The position numbers were made by a program, and so were the translations under genes. Shown here piece by piece: positions 54,640-63,063 of a stretch of 64,000 bases of DNA. The stretch is from Bacteroidales bacterium (GTDB lineage: Bacteria; Bacteroidota; Bacteroidia; Bacteroidales; UBA932). The DNA is taken from positions 1 through 64,000 of the forward strand of contig JAEEIJ010000051.1 of NCBI GenBank assembly GCA_016281315.1, given 5' to 3'. Numbering within the stretch: the stretch's first letter is position 1; each line of letters starts with the position of its first letter. A model generated the notes under the pieces. That model did no database searches and was not told the DNA's origin. It saw only the letters and a list, made by a program, of their open reading frames with translations.

Positions 54640-55461
54640 TTACTCCTGGAAGTCCGGGTTGATGATGATGCGGCCGCAGTGCTCGCAGATGATGAGCTTG
54701 TGGTTGGAAGCAATCTCCATCCGGCGCTGGGGCGTGATGGTGTTGAAGCACCCGCCGCAGGAGTCTCCGTTGTAGATGCCCACCACGGCCAGGTGGTTGT
54801 TCACGCTGGCGCGGATGCGCTCATAGGCGCTCATCGTGCGCTCGTCGATCTTGGCGGCGCAGGCTTCGCGGCGCTCACGCAGGGCGGCCTCTTCCTTGGC
54901 GGTCTCCTCCACGATGTTCTCCAGCTCTTCCTTCTTGGCTTTGAGGTCTTCCTGACGGATGGTCAGGCGGTCCTTCAGTTCGTCCAGTTCGGCCTTCTTG
55001 GCACCTATCTCGAAACGGGTGTCGTTGATGGTCTTTTCCGCGATCTGGCGTAGCAACTCCTGGTTCTCGATTTCCTTGCTCAGGGAATCATACTCGCGGG
55101 AATTGGAGATATTCTCGCGCTGATGCTGGTATTTCTCGATGATGCCTGCGTGCTCCGCGATGGAGAGCTTGGCGTCCGCGATATTGCGGTTGAACTGGTC
55201 CAGGATGGCGGCGATGGAAGCGCTGCGCTCCTTCAGGCCGGCGATTTCCTCTTCCAGGGCCTCCACCTCCGCGGGAAGTTCACCGCGCAACTGGATGATT
55301 TTGTCGATTTCTGAATCCGCGGCCTGGAGCTGGTACAGCGTACGCAGTTTCTCATCTACGGGCATATCGGAATCCGCGAAACTCTTCTGGAGGGAAACGA
55401 AAGTCTCGTGCTGGTCGATAGGGGCCTGCTTGGGGGCGGCGGGAGTTTTCTTAGTTGCCAT
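54640..55461 (-). CDS. C4-type zinc ribbon/coiled-coil protein (DUF164-like)
   Basis: A 273-residue protein. A Lys/Ala/Pro-rich head is followed by a long antiparallel coiled coil (LPAEVEALEEEIAGLKERSAS to LKAKKEELENIVEETAKEEAALRERREAC) and a C-terminal zinc ribbon with two Cys pairs (DSCGGCFNTI, IICEHCGRIIINPD). The family is thought to bind nucleic acids, but its role is unsettled. Sits 20 bp after the Nif3 gene and 6 bp before dnaB, an arrangement seen repeatedly in Bacteroidota. Confidence 0.88.
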   Translation of the reverse strand: MATKKTPAAPKQAPIDQHETFVSLQKSFADSDMPVDEKLRTLYQLQAADSEIDKIIQLRGELPAEVEALEEEIAGLKERSASIAAILDQFNRNIADAKLSIAEHAGIIEKYQHQRENISNSREYDSLSKEIENQELLRQIAEKTINDTRFEIGAKKAELDELKDRLTIRQEDLKAKKEELENIVEETAKEEAALRERREACAAKIDERTMSAYERIRASVNNHLAVVGIYNGDSCGGCFNTITPQRRMEIASNHKLIICEHCGRIIINPDFQE

Positions 55462-55481
55462 ATAATTTTTGCTTGTATTTT

Positions 55482-56270
55482 TTAGACTACGAAGTAGTGG
55501 ACCGGATTGCTCCTGTCCAGCGCGCTGCTTTTGTAGCTTGCAAAGGTAGGAAATTTTTTCCGTATCTGAGCAACGAAAATGTCCACAATCTCCACTTCGC
55601 TTTCAAAATGGCCCACGTCCATCACCATAAAGCCTTCCGGGGTGAAGAAATTGTGGTAGGAAATATCGGCCGTGATGAACAGCTGCGCGCCTTTGGCCTG
55701 CGCCTGCGGGATCTCTCCCCCGCCGCTGCCGCCCAGGAGGGCCACCTTCCTGAAGGGCTTTTTGAGGGGCTTGGAGGAGCGGATGACCTTGAGGCCGAAC
55801 TTTTCCTGCACGTACTTCAGCGCTTCCTCGCCGGTCATCGGGGTGGGGAGGTCCCCCATACAGCCCAGGCCCACGGTTCCATCGGCCTCCGGAACCAGAA
55901 TGGAGACGTTCCTGAGCTCCAGCCGGCGGGCCATCGCCCCGCTTACGCCGGTGATCACTTTGTCCGCCGTGGTGTGGGCGGCATACACCGCCACGCCGCT
56001 GCGGATGGCCAGCATAATGGCCGCGCCCACCGGGTCCTTGCTGTCGATGCGGCGGATGCCTTTGAAGATGAGCGGATGGTGCGTCACCACCATATCGCAG
56101 CCCTTCCGGACGGCTTCCTCGATGAGGGCCGACGTGCAGTCGAACCCTACCATCACCCCGTGGACTTCATCCTCCGGACTGCCGATGATGAGCCCGCTGT
56201 TGTCCCAGCTTTCCTGTATGTAGAGCGGCGCAAACTCTTCCAGCACCGCCGTGATGTCACCGACTTTCAT
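55482..56270 (-). CDS. Nif3-like dinuclear metal centre protein
   Basis: A 262-residue Nif3/YbgI family protein, historically 'GTP cyclohydrolase 1 type 2 homologue'. Metal-site motifs: VTHHPLIFKGIRRID, VYAAHTTADKVITGV, and the C-terminal VMDVGHFESEVEIVDIF. Many Bacteroidota members have about 365 residues with a PII-like insert between the halves; this one has the short bacterial form. First gene of the run leading through dnaB to rnf. Confidence 0.88.
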   Translation of the reverse strand: MKVGDITAVLEEFAPLYIQESWDNSGLIIGSPEDEVHGVMVGFDCTSALIEEAVRKGCDMVVTHHPLIFKGIRRIDSKDPVGAAIMLAIRSGVAVYAAHTTADKVITGVSGAMARRLELRNVSILVPEADGTVGLGCMGDLPTPMTGEEALKYVQEKFGLKVIRSSKPLKKPFRKVALLGGSGGGEIPQAQAKGAQLFITADISYHNFFTPEGFMVMDVGHFESEVEIVDIFVAQIRKKFPTFASYKSSALDRSNPVHYFVV

Positions 56271-56290
56271 AGGCTAGAAGCATATCTATG

Positions 56291-56298
56291 CAAAGTTA
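56291..56298 (-). promoter_or_regulatory. -7 box (TAACTTTG) for the nif3-dnaB-rnf run
   Basis: Minus-strand TAACTTTG lies 20 bp upstream of the nif3 ATG. It is the only clear box ahead of the 11 leftward genes, back-to-back with the merR promoter. Confidence 0.55.
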
Positions 56299-56310
56299 AC
56301 ATTTTTTTGT

Positions 56311-56318
56311 TACCTTTG
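56311..56318 (+). promoter_or_regulatory. -7 box (TACCTTTG) for the merR unit
   Basis: TACCTTTG lies 7 bp upstream of the ATG at 56326. Confidence 0.6.
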
Positions 56319-56325
56319 TATCACT

Positions 56326-56643
56326 ATGGGAAAACTGCTTTATACGATGGGCGAAGTGGCGCAGGAGTTGGGCGAAAATGCCTCGGCCGTGCGCTACTGG
56401 AGCAACTATTTCGAAAAGTTCATCAAGCCCCAGCGCAACGCAAAGGGCAACCGGCTTTATCACCCGGAGGATATCGAAACCCTTCGGCAAATCCAGTATC
56501 TGATCAAGAACCAGGGGCTCACGCTTGAAGGCGTGGCGCACCGCCTGGGAGAAGACCGCCGCAGCGTGGAAAAGAGCGTGAAGGCCCTGGACCTGCTGAA
56601 AGGCATCCGCGAAGACCTGATCCAAGTCAAGAAAGCGCTATGA
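56326..56643 (+). CDS. MerR family transcriptional regulator (short form)
   Basis: A 105-residue protein containing the MerR winged helix (YTMGEVAQELGENASAVRYWSNYF; NRLYHPEDIETLRQIQYLIKNQGLTLEGVAHRLGED) and a short helical tail without an effector domain. This compact form is common in Bacteroidota. The inducer is unknown. Its stop overlaps the ATG of the next gene (ATGA). Confidence 0.88.
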   Translation: MGKLLYTMGEVAQELGENASAVRYWSNYFEKFIKPQRNAKGNRLYHPEDIETLRQIQYLIKNQGLTLEGVAHRLGEDRRSVEKSVKALDLLKGIREDLIQVKKAL

Positions 56644-57323
56644 AAAGAATCCTCCTGATCGTGGCCTCGCTGGCCCTTACCCTGAGCGCCGCAGCGCAGC
56701 AGCGCGAAGGCGTTTTCCTTGCCGAGTATTCCACGAAAGACATTGTGGCCACCTACGGCTGGTTTTTTCCCATCCGCACCAGTGAACGGGAGACGCCTGC
56801 GCTCCAGTACGCTTCCCTGGGCTACACCGCCAATTTCTGGCGGAACTTCGCCTGGAAGGCAGGGGTGCAGGTAAACACATTTAACACCTACAAATACGGC
56901 GTGGGCATCCCGCTGGGCATCGCCTGGCGGCCGGGTGTCCGCACCTGGGAAGAGAGCATCGCCGTGGGCCTGGAAAGCGGCCTCTCAAGTGCCGTCTACG
57001 ACGGAATCAACGGCCGCACCGACTGGCTCAAGGAGGACCTCGCCACCAGCCTTATCGCGATGCTGTTCCGCCGGACGGAGTTTTACGCAAGCCTCACTCC
57101 CGGCTACTGCCTCGGCCCTTACGAGTATGCCGGTTTTGAAGAGGAACGGCGGTTCTATCTCTTCGGCGACGTAGGGATGGTGCTGTCCATCCCCATCTGG
57201 CACATTACCGCGAATCTCGCCTTTGCCTATCACTATAATTTCATGCATAACGACCGAGGCCCCGCAGCGGGGGATCAGTTCCACTACTTTTCCATAGGCA
57301 TCGGCCTGGGCTGGCTGTTCTAA
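56640..57323 (+). CDS. Predicted outer-membrane beta-barrel protein
   Basis: A 227-residue protein with signal peptide MKRILLIVASLALTLSAAAQ and alternating amphipathic strands rich in Tyr/Trp/Phe (LQYASLGYTANFWRNFAWKAGVQ; RTEFYASLTPGYCLGPYEY; LFGDVGMVLSIPIWHITANLAFAYHYNF), ending in the aromatic IGIGLGWLF expected of BAM substrates. No family I can name. Coupled to merR, so its abundance may be controlled by that regulator. Confidence 0.68.
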   Translation: MKRILLIVASLALTLSAAAQQREGVFLAEYSTKDIVATYGWFFPIRTSERETPALQYASLGYTANFWRNFAWKAGVQVNTFNTYKYGVGIPLGIAWRPGVRTWEESIAVGLESGLSSAVYDGINGRTDWLKEDLATSLIAMLFRRTEFYASLTPGYCLGPYEYAGFEEERRFYLFGDVGMVLSIPIWHITANLAFAYHYNFMHNDRGPAAGDQFHYFSIGIGLGWLF

Positions 57324-57329
57324 GGATAT

Positions 57330-58118
57330 ATGAAAAAAGCATTAATAATCATCGCTCTGCTGGCTATTAGCTGTGGCCTGGCAGGCGCACAAGACTTGAT
57401 TACCAAGAATGACGGGACAGACATCAAGGCAAAAGTTCTGGAAGTATCTCCTACGGAGGTGAGGTACAAGATGTGGGATAACCAAGAGGGGCCCGTATTT
57501 GTGTTGAATGCGGCCGATATCCTCCTTATCCGCTTCGAGAATGGGGAGAATTACGTAATCGAGAAAAAAGAGGCGGCAAAAGCGGACGATCATCCCTTAT
57601 TTTTTACATCCGATGTATCCATTCTGGAGCAAAGCGGGCTCAAATACGAACAGTTAAAGGAAGTATACAATTCCGACGACTATGACCAACTCTATCGCCC
57701 CCGTTACAAACTGGGATATCCCTGGCTGAATCTGCTATTCCCCGGACTGGCCCAGTACTGTATGAGTGAACCCGGACTGGGAACCAGGTTTGTGCTGATA
57801 TACTTGGGTGGCGTCATCTTGAGTAATATCGGAAGTTCTATGTTGGGCTCCTACACAACCGACGGCCATTACGTAAGAAGCCCTTCTTACGGAGTGGGTA
57901 CCGCACTTGCACTCACTGGATGTGCGATTTTCGTCGGCACGGAAATCTGGTCCATCATCAATGCCTATGATGTGGCCAAAGTAAAGAGCCTCTACGTAGA
58001 AGATATACGAAATTATAACCGGAGCTATTCGTTCACGCTGGCTCCCACTGTAGTCTATTCTACAACGCCCGCGGGCATACGCCCCGCTCCGGGAATCGGG
58101 CTAAGGGTCACGTTCTGA
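57330..58118 (+). CDS. Hypothetical exported/membrane protein with SH3-like N-terminus
   Basis: A 262-residue protein. After a signal peptide (ALIIIALLAISCGLAGAQ) comes a short beta module ITKNDGTDIKAKVLEVSPTEVRYKMW...ILLIRFENGENYVIEK, a recurrent Bacteroidota segment. Two hydrophobic stretches follow (RFVLIYLGGVILSNIGSSML; VGTALALTGCAIFVGTEIW) and a C-terminal strand PAPGIGLRVTF. Codon use is less GC-biased than its neighbours. No function recognised. Converges with trmB (11-bp overlap). Confidence 0.65.
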   Translation: MKKALIIIALLAISCGLAGAQDLITKNDGTDIKAKVLEVSPTEVRYKMWDNQEGPVFVLNAADILLIRFENGENYVIEKKEAAKADDHPLFFTSDVSILEQSGLKYEQLKEVYNSDDYDQLYRPRYKLGYPWLNLLFPGLAQYCMSEPGLGTRFVLIYLGGVILSNIGSSMLGSYTTDGHYVRSPSYGVGTALALTGCAIFVGTEIWSIINAYDVAKVKSLYVEDIRNYNRSYSFTLAPTVVYSTTPAGIRPAPGIGLRVTF

Positions 58119-59040
58119 TTCCTTTCGAGGGCTGGTGAGAGAAACTGCGGCGGGGGCCTTCGGCCTCCAGCCAATACTCGTGGTCAAAGGCATCGCCGGG
58201 GTAGCGGTACGCGCCCTCGTGGCCGATGCCGAACGCCATATAGGTAATGGGCAGCCCCATCTCCAGAAACATCTTTTCGTAGAAGGTCTGGACCTCGGTA
58301 ACCGCACTTAAGTCCATCGGGAGGGCACACTCATCCCCAAATCGCCTTCGCTTCGCTTCGGCCCCTCCCACTGCGCCTTCGGCTTGTGGGCCCCTCCCTC
58401 TTACGTGGCCGAGGGTGGCCACGGATTTGGGGACGAGTGTGCCCTCCCGATAGACATCCGTGCTACAGATGTATACCGGCAACCCATTGACCTTACAAAC
58501 CGCCTGGGTGTATTCGTAGAGATAGCGGGAATCGGTTTTTAGATGAATCAGGCCCTCCGGCTTCAGGAACTTGCGGTAGCGCTCCAGAAAAAGAGGCGAG
58601 GAGAGGCGGGCGTTCTCGCTGCCGCGAAGCTGCGGATCCGAGAAGGTGAGCCAGATTTCCGAGACCTCGGAAGGGCCGAAGAAGGCTTCGATGAACTCGA
58701 TGCGGGTGCGCAGGAAAGCCACGTTCGGGAGAGCGTTCTCGGTGGCATACTTCGCCCCTTTCCAGAGCCGGGCGCCCTTGATGTCCACGCCGATGTAATT
58801 GATTTCCGGATGCCTTAACGCCAGGGCGATGGTGTAATCCCCTTTCCCACAGCCCAGTTCCAGCACGATGGGATGGTCGTTACCGAACATCTCGCGGCCC
58901 CATCGGCCTTTGATGGCGTGGTCCCGCACCCGGAGCGCCTTGCTGCCGGGCTCCTTGTCCAGGATGGCTTCGGCCGATGGCTGCAGCAGACAGCGGAAGG
59001 TCTCGTTCTCCGCGAATTTCTTCAGCTTGCCGTGTCCCAT
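58108..59040 (-). CDS. trmB: tRNA (guanine-N7-)-methyltransferase TrmB with in-frame palindromic insertion
   Basis: A 310-residue SAM-dependent enzyme that makes m7G46 in tRNA. SAM site VLELGCGKGDYTIALALRHPE, TFSDPQ near residue 135 (family TFPDPW-like segment), and LIHLKTDSRYLYEYT are intact, and the closing TFYEKMFLEMGLPITYMAF matches the C-terminal strand. Residues about 196-243 (VYREGTLVPK...RRRFGDECALPMD) have no counterpart in family members known to me and are encoded by a palindromic element (separate feature). The insertion is a multiple of three, so the frame is kept. Last gene of the trxA-to-trmB run, 2 bp after gldH. Confidence 0.88.
   Translation of the reverse strand: MGHGKLKKFAENETFRCLLQPSAEAILDKEPGSKALRVRDHAIKGRWGREMFGNDHPIVLELGCGKGDYTIALALRHPEINYIGVDIKGARLWKGAKYATENALPNVAFLRTRIEFIEAFFGPSEVSEIWLTFSDPQLRGSENARLSSPLFLERYRKFLKPEGLIHLKTDSRYLYEYTQAVCKVNGLPVYICSTDVYREGTLVPKSVATLGHVRGRGPQAEGAVGGAEAKRRRFGDECALPMDLSAVTEVQTFYEKMFLEMGLPITYMAFGIGHEGAYRYPGDAFDHEYWLEAEGPRRSFSHQPSKGIRT
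58312..58455. mobile_element. Palindromic (MITE-like) element inserted inside trmB
   Basis: The ends form a 32-bp inverted repeat (58312-58343 against 58424-58455) with 30 of 32 positions matching, core GGGAGGGCACACTC and TCCCCAAATC. The 80-bp interior holds CGTGGCC/GGCCACG around GAGGGT, a CCCAC/GTGGG pair, and a CTTCG repeat. Total length 144 bp, exactly 48 codons, read in frame in trmB. This resembles protein-embedded palindromic elements such as those of Rickettsia, but the sequence is different. Confidence 0.75.
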
Positions 59041-59042
59041 AA

Positions 59043-59447
59043 CTATTGCCTCTTCGTTACAACACCTACCCCCCGAAGCCCTGTCGGCGGCTCCACCGGG
59101 GTGACCGTGAGGGCCCAGACGCCGCGCTCGGAAGGCGCCACGCCGGAGCGGTACGGCACGCAGGCTTCGTGGGAGAAGAAAGAGGTCCCGGCCTGCAAAA
59201 GAAGATACACCGTTTCCGTAAAAACGGCCTCCGAGGGGGCTGTCCAGGTGACGTCCAGCGCCAGTTCCGCAGGCGCATCAAGGGCGTCTACGCGGCTGAA
59301 GAGGCTGATATCCCACACTGCCGTGCTGTCGCTCAGGTCGAGCGCAAAGGCGTACGGACCGGGAGCCGCGATGAACTGCTCCACCGAAGCGGGCTGCCGG
59401 CAGGCAAAGGCCAGAAAGACCAAAGTTATTAGGGGGAACCGTTTCAC
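59043..59447 (-). CDS. gldH: GldH-like lipoprotein
   Basis: A 134-residue lipoprotein (RFPLITLVFLAFACRQPAS). It is somewhat short for GldH but retains the plan: W-x-x-S/D strand (STAVWDISLFSRVDA), a beta-sandwich middle (ELALDVTWTAPSEAVF), and the closing ALTVTPVEPPTGLRGVGVV that mirrors the family end. The position directly after ricT and holB is the usual place of gldH in Bacteroidales, including non-gliding species, where its job is undefined. Overlaps ricT by 4 bp. Confidence 0.65.
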   Translation of the reverse strand: MKRFPLITLVFLAFACRQPASVEQFIAAPGPYAFALDLSDSTAVWDISLFSRVDALDAPAELALDVTWTAPSEAVFTETVYLLLQAGTSFFSHEACVPYRSGVAPSERGVWALTVTPVEPPTGLRGVGVVTKRQ

Positions 59448-60577
59448 TGTTTCTTCTTGCGCCGACGGTTCTTCCTGCGCTTTTCCGGATCGAAGCGGTT
59501 GATGGCGTCTTCGCCCTGGCCGGTGATGAACTCCGGCGTAGCCACCACTTCCTGCTTGAGCGTGGCGGGCTTTTCCCCGCGGCGGTTCATCGCCTGGATC
59601 TGACGCACTTCATCGGCCGACAAAGGGAACACCTGCGTCAGGGACCCTTTTTCGTAGGAGAAGTAGAGGGTTTCGGCCAGGATGTCGGTCTTGACGAGCC
59701 AGGCCTGTCCGTCCCCGAATTCCAGCGGCTCGCTCACCCGCGGAATGCGCGACTGGGCATCGAGATATGCCTCCACCTCATAGTTGAGGCAGCATTTGAG
59801 CTTGCCGCACTGCCCCGCCAGTTTCTGCGGGTTCAGCGACAGGTCCTGCGCCCGGGCGGCCGCCGTGGAGATGGACTTGAACTCCGTCACGTAGTTGGCG
59901 CAGCACAGTTCCCGGCCGCAGACGCCCAGGCCGCCGATGAGGCCGGCCTCCTGGCGCGCGCCAATCTGCTTCATCTCCACGCGGATGTGGAATTCCTCCG
60001 CGAAGTCCTTGATGAGCTGGCGGAAGTCCACGCGGCCATCGGCAATATAATAGAAGATGGCCTTGGTGCCGTCGCCCTGGAACTCCACGTCGCCGATTTT
60101 CATCTCCAGCCCCAGATTGGCGGCCAGGACGCGGGCGCGAATCATCGTTTCCTGCTCGCGGGCGATGGCTTCCTGCCAGCGCTGGATGTCGAAGGGACGG
60201 GCCTTGCGGTAGATCTTGCGCAGTTCCTGCTTCTCGGGGTCCACGCCCTTGCACTTCATCTGCCGGCCCACCACGGGACCTTCCAGGGTGACGATGCCCA
60301 GGTCGTGGCCGCTCGCGGCCTCCACCACCACCAGGTCCCCGGTCTTGATGCTCTGGCCGCTGGCGTTGATGTAAATTCCCTTGCGGGTGTTCTTGAAGCG
60401 GACTTCGTAGTAGTCGTTGAACTGCTCCTGGGCGATGCCCTTGAGCGTATCGTATACCTCCAGTTTGCAGCAGCCGTGCCGGTAGCGGATATCCTGCGCG
60501 CCGGTTTCCTCGTCCGTGGCTACCGAGCAGCCGCGGAAGCAGTCGAACTGGATGGATTCGTTGGAATAATCTGTCAT
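59444..60577 (-). CDS. ricT: PSP1 domain protein (RicT/YaaT-like)
   Basis: A 377-residue PSP1-family protein. The conserved core includes YEVRFKNTRKGIYINASGQSIKTGDLVVVEAASGHDLG, FYYIADGRVDFRQLIKDFAEEFHIRVEMKQIGARQEAGLIGGLGVCGRELCCANYV, and Cys motifs GQCGKLKCCLNYE. In Bacillus the RicT homologue forms an Fe-S-containing complex that influences RNA processing by RNase Y; the Bacteroidota version has a basic tail (KRRKNRRRKKKQ). Four-bp overlaps with holB and gldH indicate coupling. Confidence 0.9.
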   Translation of the reverse strand: MTDYSNESIQFDCFRGCSVATDEETGAQDIRYRHGCCKLEVYDTLKGIAQEQFNDYYEVRFKNTRKGIYINASGQSIKTGDLVVVEAASGHDLGIVTLEGPVVGRQMKCKGVDPEKQELRKIYRKARPFDIQRWQEAIAREQETMIRARVLAANLGLEMKIGDVEFQGDGTKAIFYYIADGRVDFRQLIKDFAEEFHIRVEMKQIGARQEAGLIGGLGVCGRELCCANYVTEFKSISTAAARAQDLSLNPQKLAGQCGKLKCCLNYEVEAYLDAQSRIPRVSEPLEFGDGQAWLVKTDILAETLYFSYEKGSLTQVFPLSADEVRQIQAMNRRGEKPATLKQEVVATPEFITGQGEDAINRFDPEKRRKNRRRKKKQ

Positions 60578-61557
60578 TGATTCTGGAATGTATATAATTG
60601 ATTCACCAGGTTGGTGAAGAGGATTTTCTGACTTACGTTGCGCTCGATCAGGAGCTGGGCGCGGTCCAGGGCGGCAAGGGCCTTCCGGGGGAAGGTGGGT
60701 TTCAAAGCCTGCGCCAGGGGCCGGTAATACCCTTCCGTCCCCTCCGGCATCCGGGCCAGGGACGGGTCTTTCTGCAGCATAAAGATGCGCCGGAGGTCCT
60801 CCCCGGCCAGTTTGCAGAACTGTTTCTGCTGTTCACGCACCTTCAGGTCCGCCAGGGCTTCGGCCGTTTCGAGGGCCTTCAGGAGATCCCTGGCCAGCAC
60901 GGCGTCCAGCACGTCGTGGAAGAGGTCCGAGAGGACCACGTTCCCCGCGGCTTCGGCGCTGTGGACGGCGGCATCGGCCTCCGGGGAAAGCGGCTGCACG
61001 CGGATGTGAAGGCAGCGCGAGGCGATGGTCACGAGCACCTTTTCCGGCGCGTGGGTGATGAGGAGGAAGAGCGTCTGCTGCGGGGGCTCCTCCACCATTT
61101 TCAGAAGGGCGTTCGCGGCTTGCGGATTCATCTTCTCCGGGAGATAGAGCACCACGGTGCGCCACCCGCCTTCCACGGCCGAAAGGGACAGCCGTTCCAG
61201 GATGCTGCGGGCCTCGTTAACGGAAATGTTGCTCTGCTTCCCTTCGATGCCGATGGCCGTGTAAAGCTCGTTTTCGAAGAAATAGGGATTCTCCAGGAGG
61301 AGTTCCCGGAAAGGGCCGATGAACTGGAGCGAGACGGGTTTGTCCGGCCCGGCCACCGGGAAGATGAAATGGATGTCCGGGTGGATGAGCTTCCCTACGC
61401 GGGGATTGCCGCCGTAGAGCTGCTCCAGGAAGTCGATGGCAATGGGGAAAGCCCCGCCGCCGTCGTCCTCGTGCAGGAGGATGGCGTGGGGCACGTGACC
61501 GCTCTGAGCCATCTGGTGGAAGGCCTTCACGATTTCCGTATTGCCGTAAATCTGCAT
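60574..61557 (-). CDS. holB: DNA polymerase III delta' subunit
   Basis: A 327-residue clamp-loader subunit. Starts with the family opening (YGNTEIVKAFHQMAQSGHVPHAILLHEDDGGG), lacks a functional Walker A as expected for delta', and keeps ALLKMVEEPPQQTLFLLITHAPEKVLVTIASRCLHIRVQPL, the region with the sensor-1 SRC motif. Stop overlaps ricT start (ATGA); start lies directly after the polyprenyl synthetase stop. Confidence 0.93.
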   Translation of the reverse strand: MQIYGNTEIVKAFHQMAQSGHVPHAILLHEDDGGGAFPIAIDFLEQLYGGNPRVGKLIHPDIHFIFPVAGPDKPVSLQFIGPFRELLLENPYFFENELYTAIGIEGKQSNISVNEARSILERLSLSAVEGGWRTVVLYLPEKMNPQAANALLKMVEEPPQQTLFLLITHAPEKVLVTIASRCLHIRVQPLSPEADAAVHSAEAAGNVVLSDLFHDVLDAVLARDLLKALETAEALADLKVREQQKQFCKLAGEDLRRIFMLQKDPSLARMPEGTEGYYRPLAQALKPTFPRKALAALDRAQLLIERNVSQKILFTNLVNQLYTFQNQ

Positions 61558-62532
61558 TTATCTGTCTCTCTGCCGTACGAAGGCGGCAAGTTCTGCAAGA
61601 TACGATTTTTCTTTGGATTCCGGAAGGGGTTCCAGACAGGAAACCGCCTTTTGCAGCCAGAAATCCATCTTTCCTATCGCGAGGGCCACGCCGTCCTTGG
61701 CCGCCACGAAGGCGCGGACCTCTTCCGCATTGCCGGGATTGGCCGCCATTCCGGCCACCAGGGAGCGGATGTGCGCAGCTTCATCAGCCGATGCCTTTTC
61801 CAGCGCACACAATAGCGGCTGGGTGATTTTCCCTTCCAGGAGATCGATGCCCACGGGCTTGCCGATTTCCTCGCCGGCGTAGTCCAGGATGTCGTCGGAG
61901 ATCTGGTAGGCGATGCCCATCGCCCGGGCGTACGGGCCCAGGGCCGATTCCGCCTCCTTCGAGCCGTTCACCGAAATGACCGCCGCCAGCGCCGCCGCCT
62001 CAAAGAGGGACGCCGTCTTGCAGAAGATGATGCGGAGGTAGTCCTCCTCGGTGGTATCGGCCGTGGAAGCCTTCTCCATCTGGAGCATCTCCCCTTCCGC
62101 GAGGTGACCCAGCGTCTCGGCCATAATGCGGAGAACCCGGTTCACGTCCGAATCCGATCCCAGCACCAGCTGCAGGCACTGGACCACCCAGTAGTCGCCG
62201 ATGAGCACCGACGCACTGCCGCTCAGCAGGGACGCCACCGTGGGGAGGCCGCGGCGTTCGGCCGCCCCGTCCACCACGTCGTCGTGCAGGAGGGTGGCAT
62301 TGTGGAGGAGTTCCGTGGCCGATGCATAGCGGACGGTGTCCTCCGTGGGTTTCCCGGCCGCGCCGGCGCAGAGAAGGCCCAGCATCGGGCGCAGCATCTT
62401 CCCGGGATGTTCCCGGAGCATCCGGTTCGTGCGGTCCAGGAGCGGGATATCGCTCGCAAGGACGCGCGCGATGCACGCGTCCACCTGTTCCAGCCCGGGG
62501 GCCAGATAGGCTTTGATCTCGTTCAGGTCCAT
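61558..62532 (-). CDS. Polyprenyl diphosphate synthase (long-chain type, IspB-like)
   Basis: A 324-residue trans-prenyltransferase with GKMLRPML, first Asp-rich motif LLHDDVVDGAAERRG, and second motif QISDDILDY followed by GKPVGIDLLEGKITQPLL. The DDVVD form with small residues before it is typical of octaprenyl/heptaprenyl synthases that make the menaquinone side chain. Second prenyltransferase of the window. No gap to the LOG and holB genes on either side. Confidence 0.88.
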   Translation of the reverse strand: MDLNEIKAYLAPGLEQVDACIARVLASDIPLLDRTNRMLREHPGKMLRPMLGLLCAGAAGKPTEDTVRYASATELLHNATLLHDDVVDGAAERRGLPTVASLLSGSASVLIGDYWVVQCLQLVLGSDSDVNRVLRIMAETLGHLAEGEMLQMEKASTADTTEEDYLRIIFCKTASLFEAAALAAVISVNGSKEAESALGPYARAMGIAYQISDDILDYAGEEIGKPVGIDLLEGKITQPLLCALEKASADEAAHIRSLVAGMAANPGNAEEVRAFVAAKDGVALAIGKMDFWLQKAVSCLEPLPESKEKSYLAELAAFVRQRDR

Positions 62533-63063
62533 TCAGTCAAAACAGGCGATGAGTTCCGCCACCGTGCGGGGGAAGAACACCAGGTCCCGGTCTTCCGGCT
62601 CCAGCATCCCCTCCTGCACCAGATGGTCCAGCAGGGCGATGAAAGGGTCGAAGAAGCCCTCATAGTTGAAGGCGAAAAGCTTCCCCTCGTAGCGGTGGAG
62701 CTTGACCAGCGTGTGGGTTTCGATGAGTTCGTCCAGCGTGCCGATTCCGCCCGGCAGGGCGATGGCGGCGCAGGTTCCTTCACGCATATATTCCTTGCGG
62801 GTGGACATACTCTCCGTAAAGACCACCTCCGTCACGTCGGGATTTTCCAGCCCCTTCATAAAGGAAGGAAGCACGCCGATGTGCCGGCCGCCGCAGCGCA
62901 CCGATTCGTCGGTGATGGCGCCCATCAGCCCCACCTTTCCGCCGCCGGAAAGGATGGTGTAATTTAAAGCGTGCAGCGCGCGAACTACTTCACGCGCTGC
63001 CGCATTGTACTTTTCGTCCACTTTCGTGCTCGCGGCACAAAAGATGGCTACCTTTTTATCCAT
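62533..63063 (-). CDS. LOG family protein (TIGR00730; nucleoside 5'-monophosphate phosphoribohydrolase-like)
   Basis: A 176-residue Rossmann-fold protein starting MDKKVAIFCAASTKVD. The LOG signature is LPGGIGTLDELIETHT with STRKEYM upstream, and SGGGKVGLMGAITDESV near the N-terminus. Characterised LOG enzymes release bases from nucleotide monophosphates, though bacterial substrates are often unknown. The ORF track adds 40 residues upstream that run into the neighbouring OMP gene; the ATG at 63063 overlaps the OMP stop (TAATG). Confidence 0.88.
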   Translation of the reverse strand: MDKKVAIFCAASTKVDEKYNAAAREVVRALHALNYTILSGGGKVGLMGAITDESVRCGGRHIGVLPSFMKGLENPDVTEVVFTESMSTRKEYMREGTCAAIALPGGIGTLDELIETHTLVKLHRYEGKLFAFNYEGFFDPFIALLDHLVQEGMLEPEDRDLVFFPRTVAELIACFD

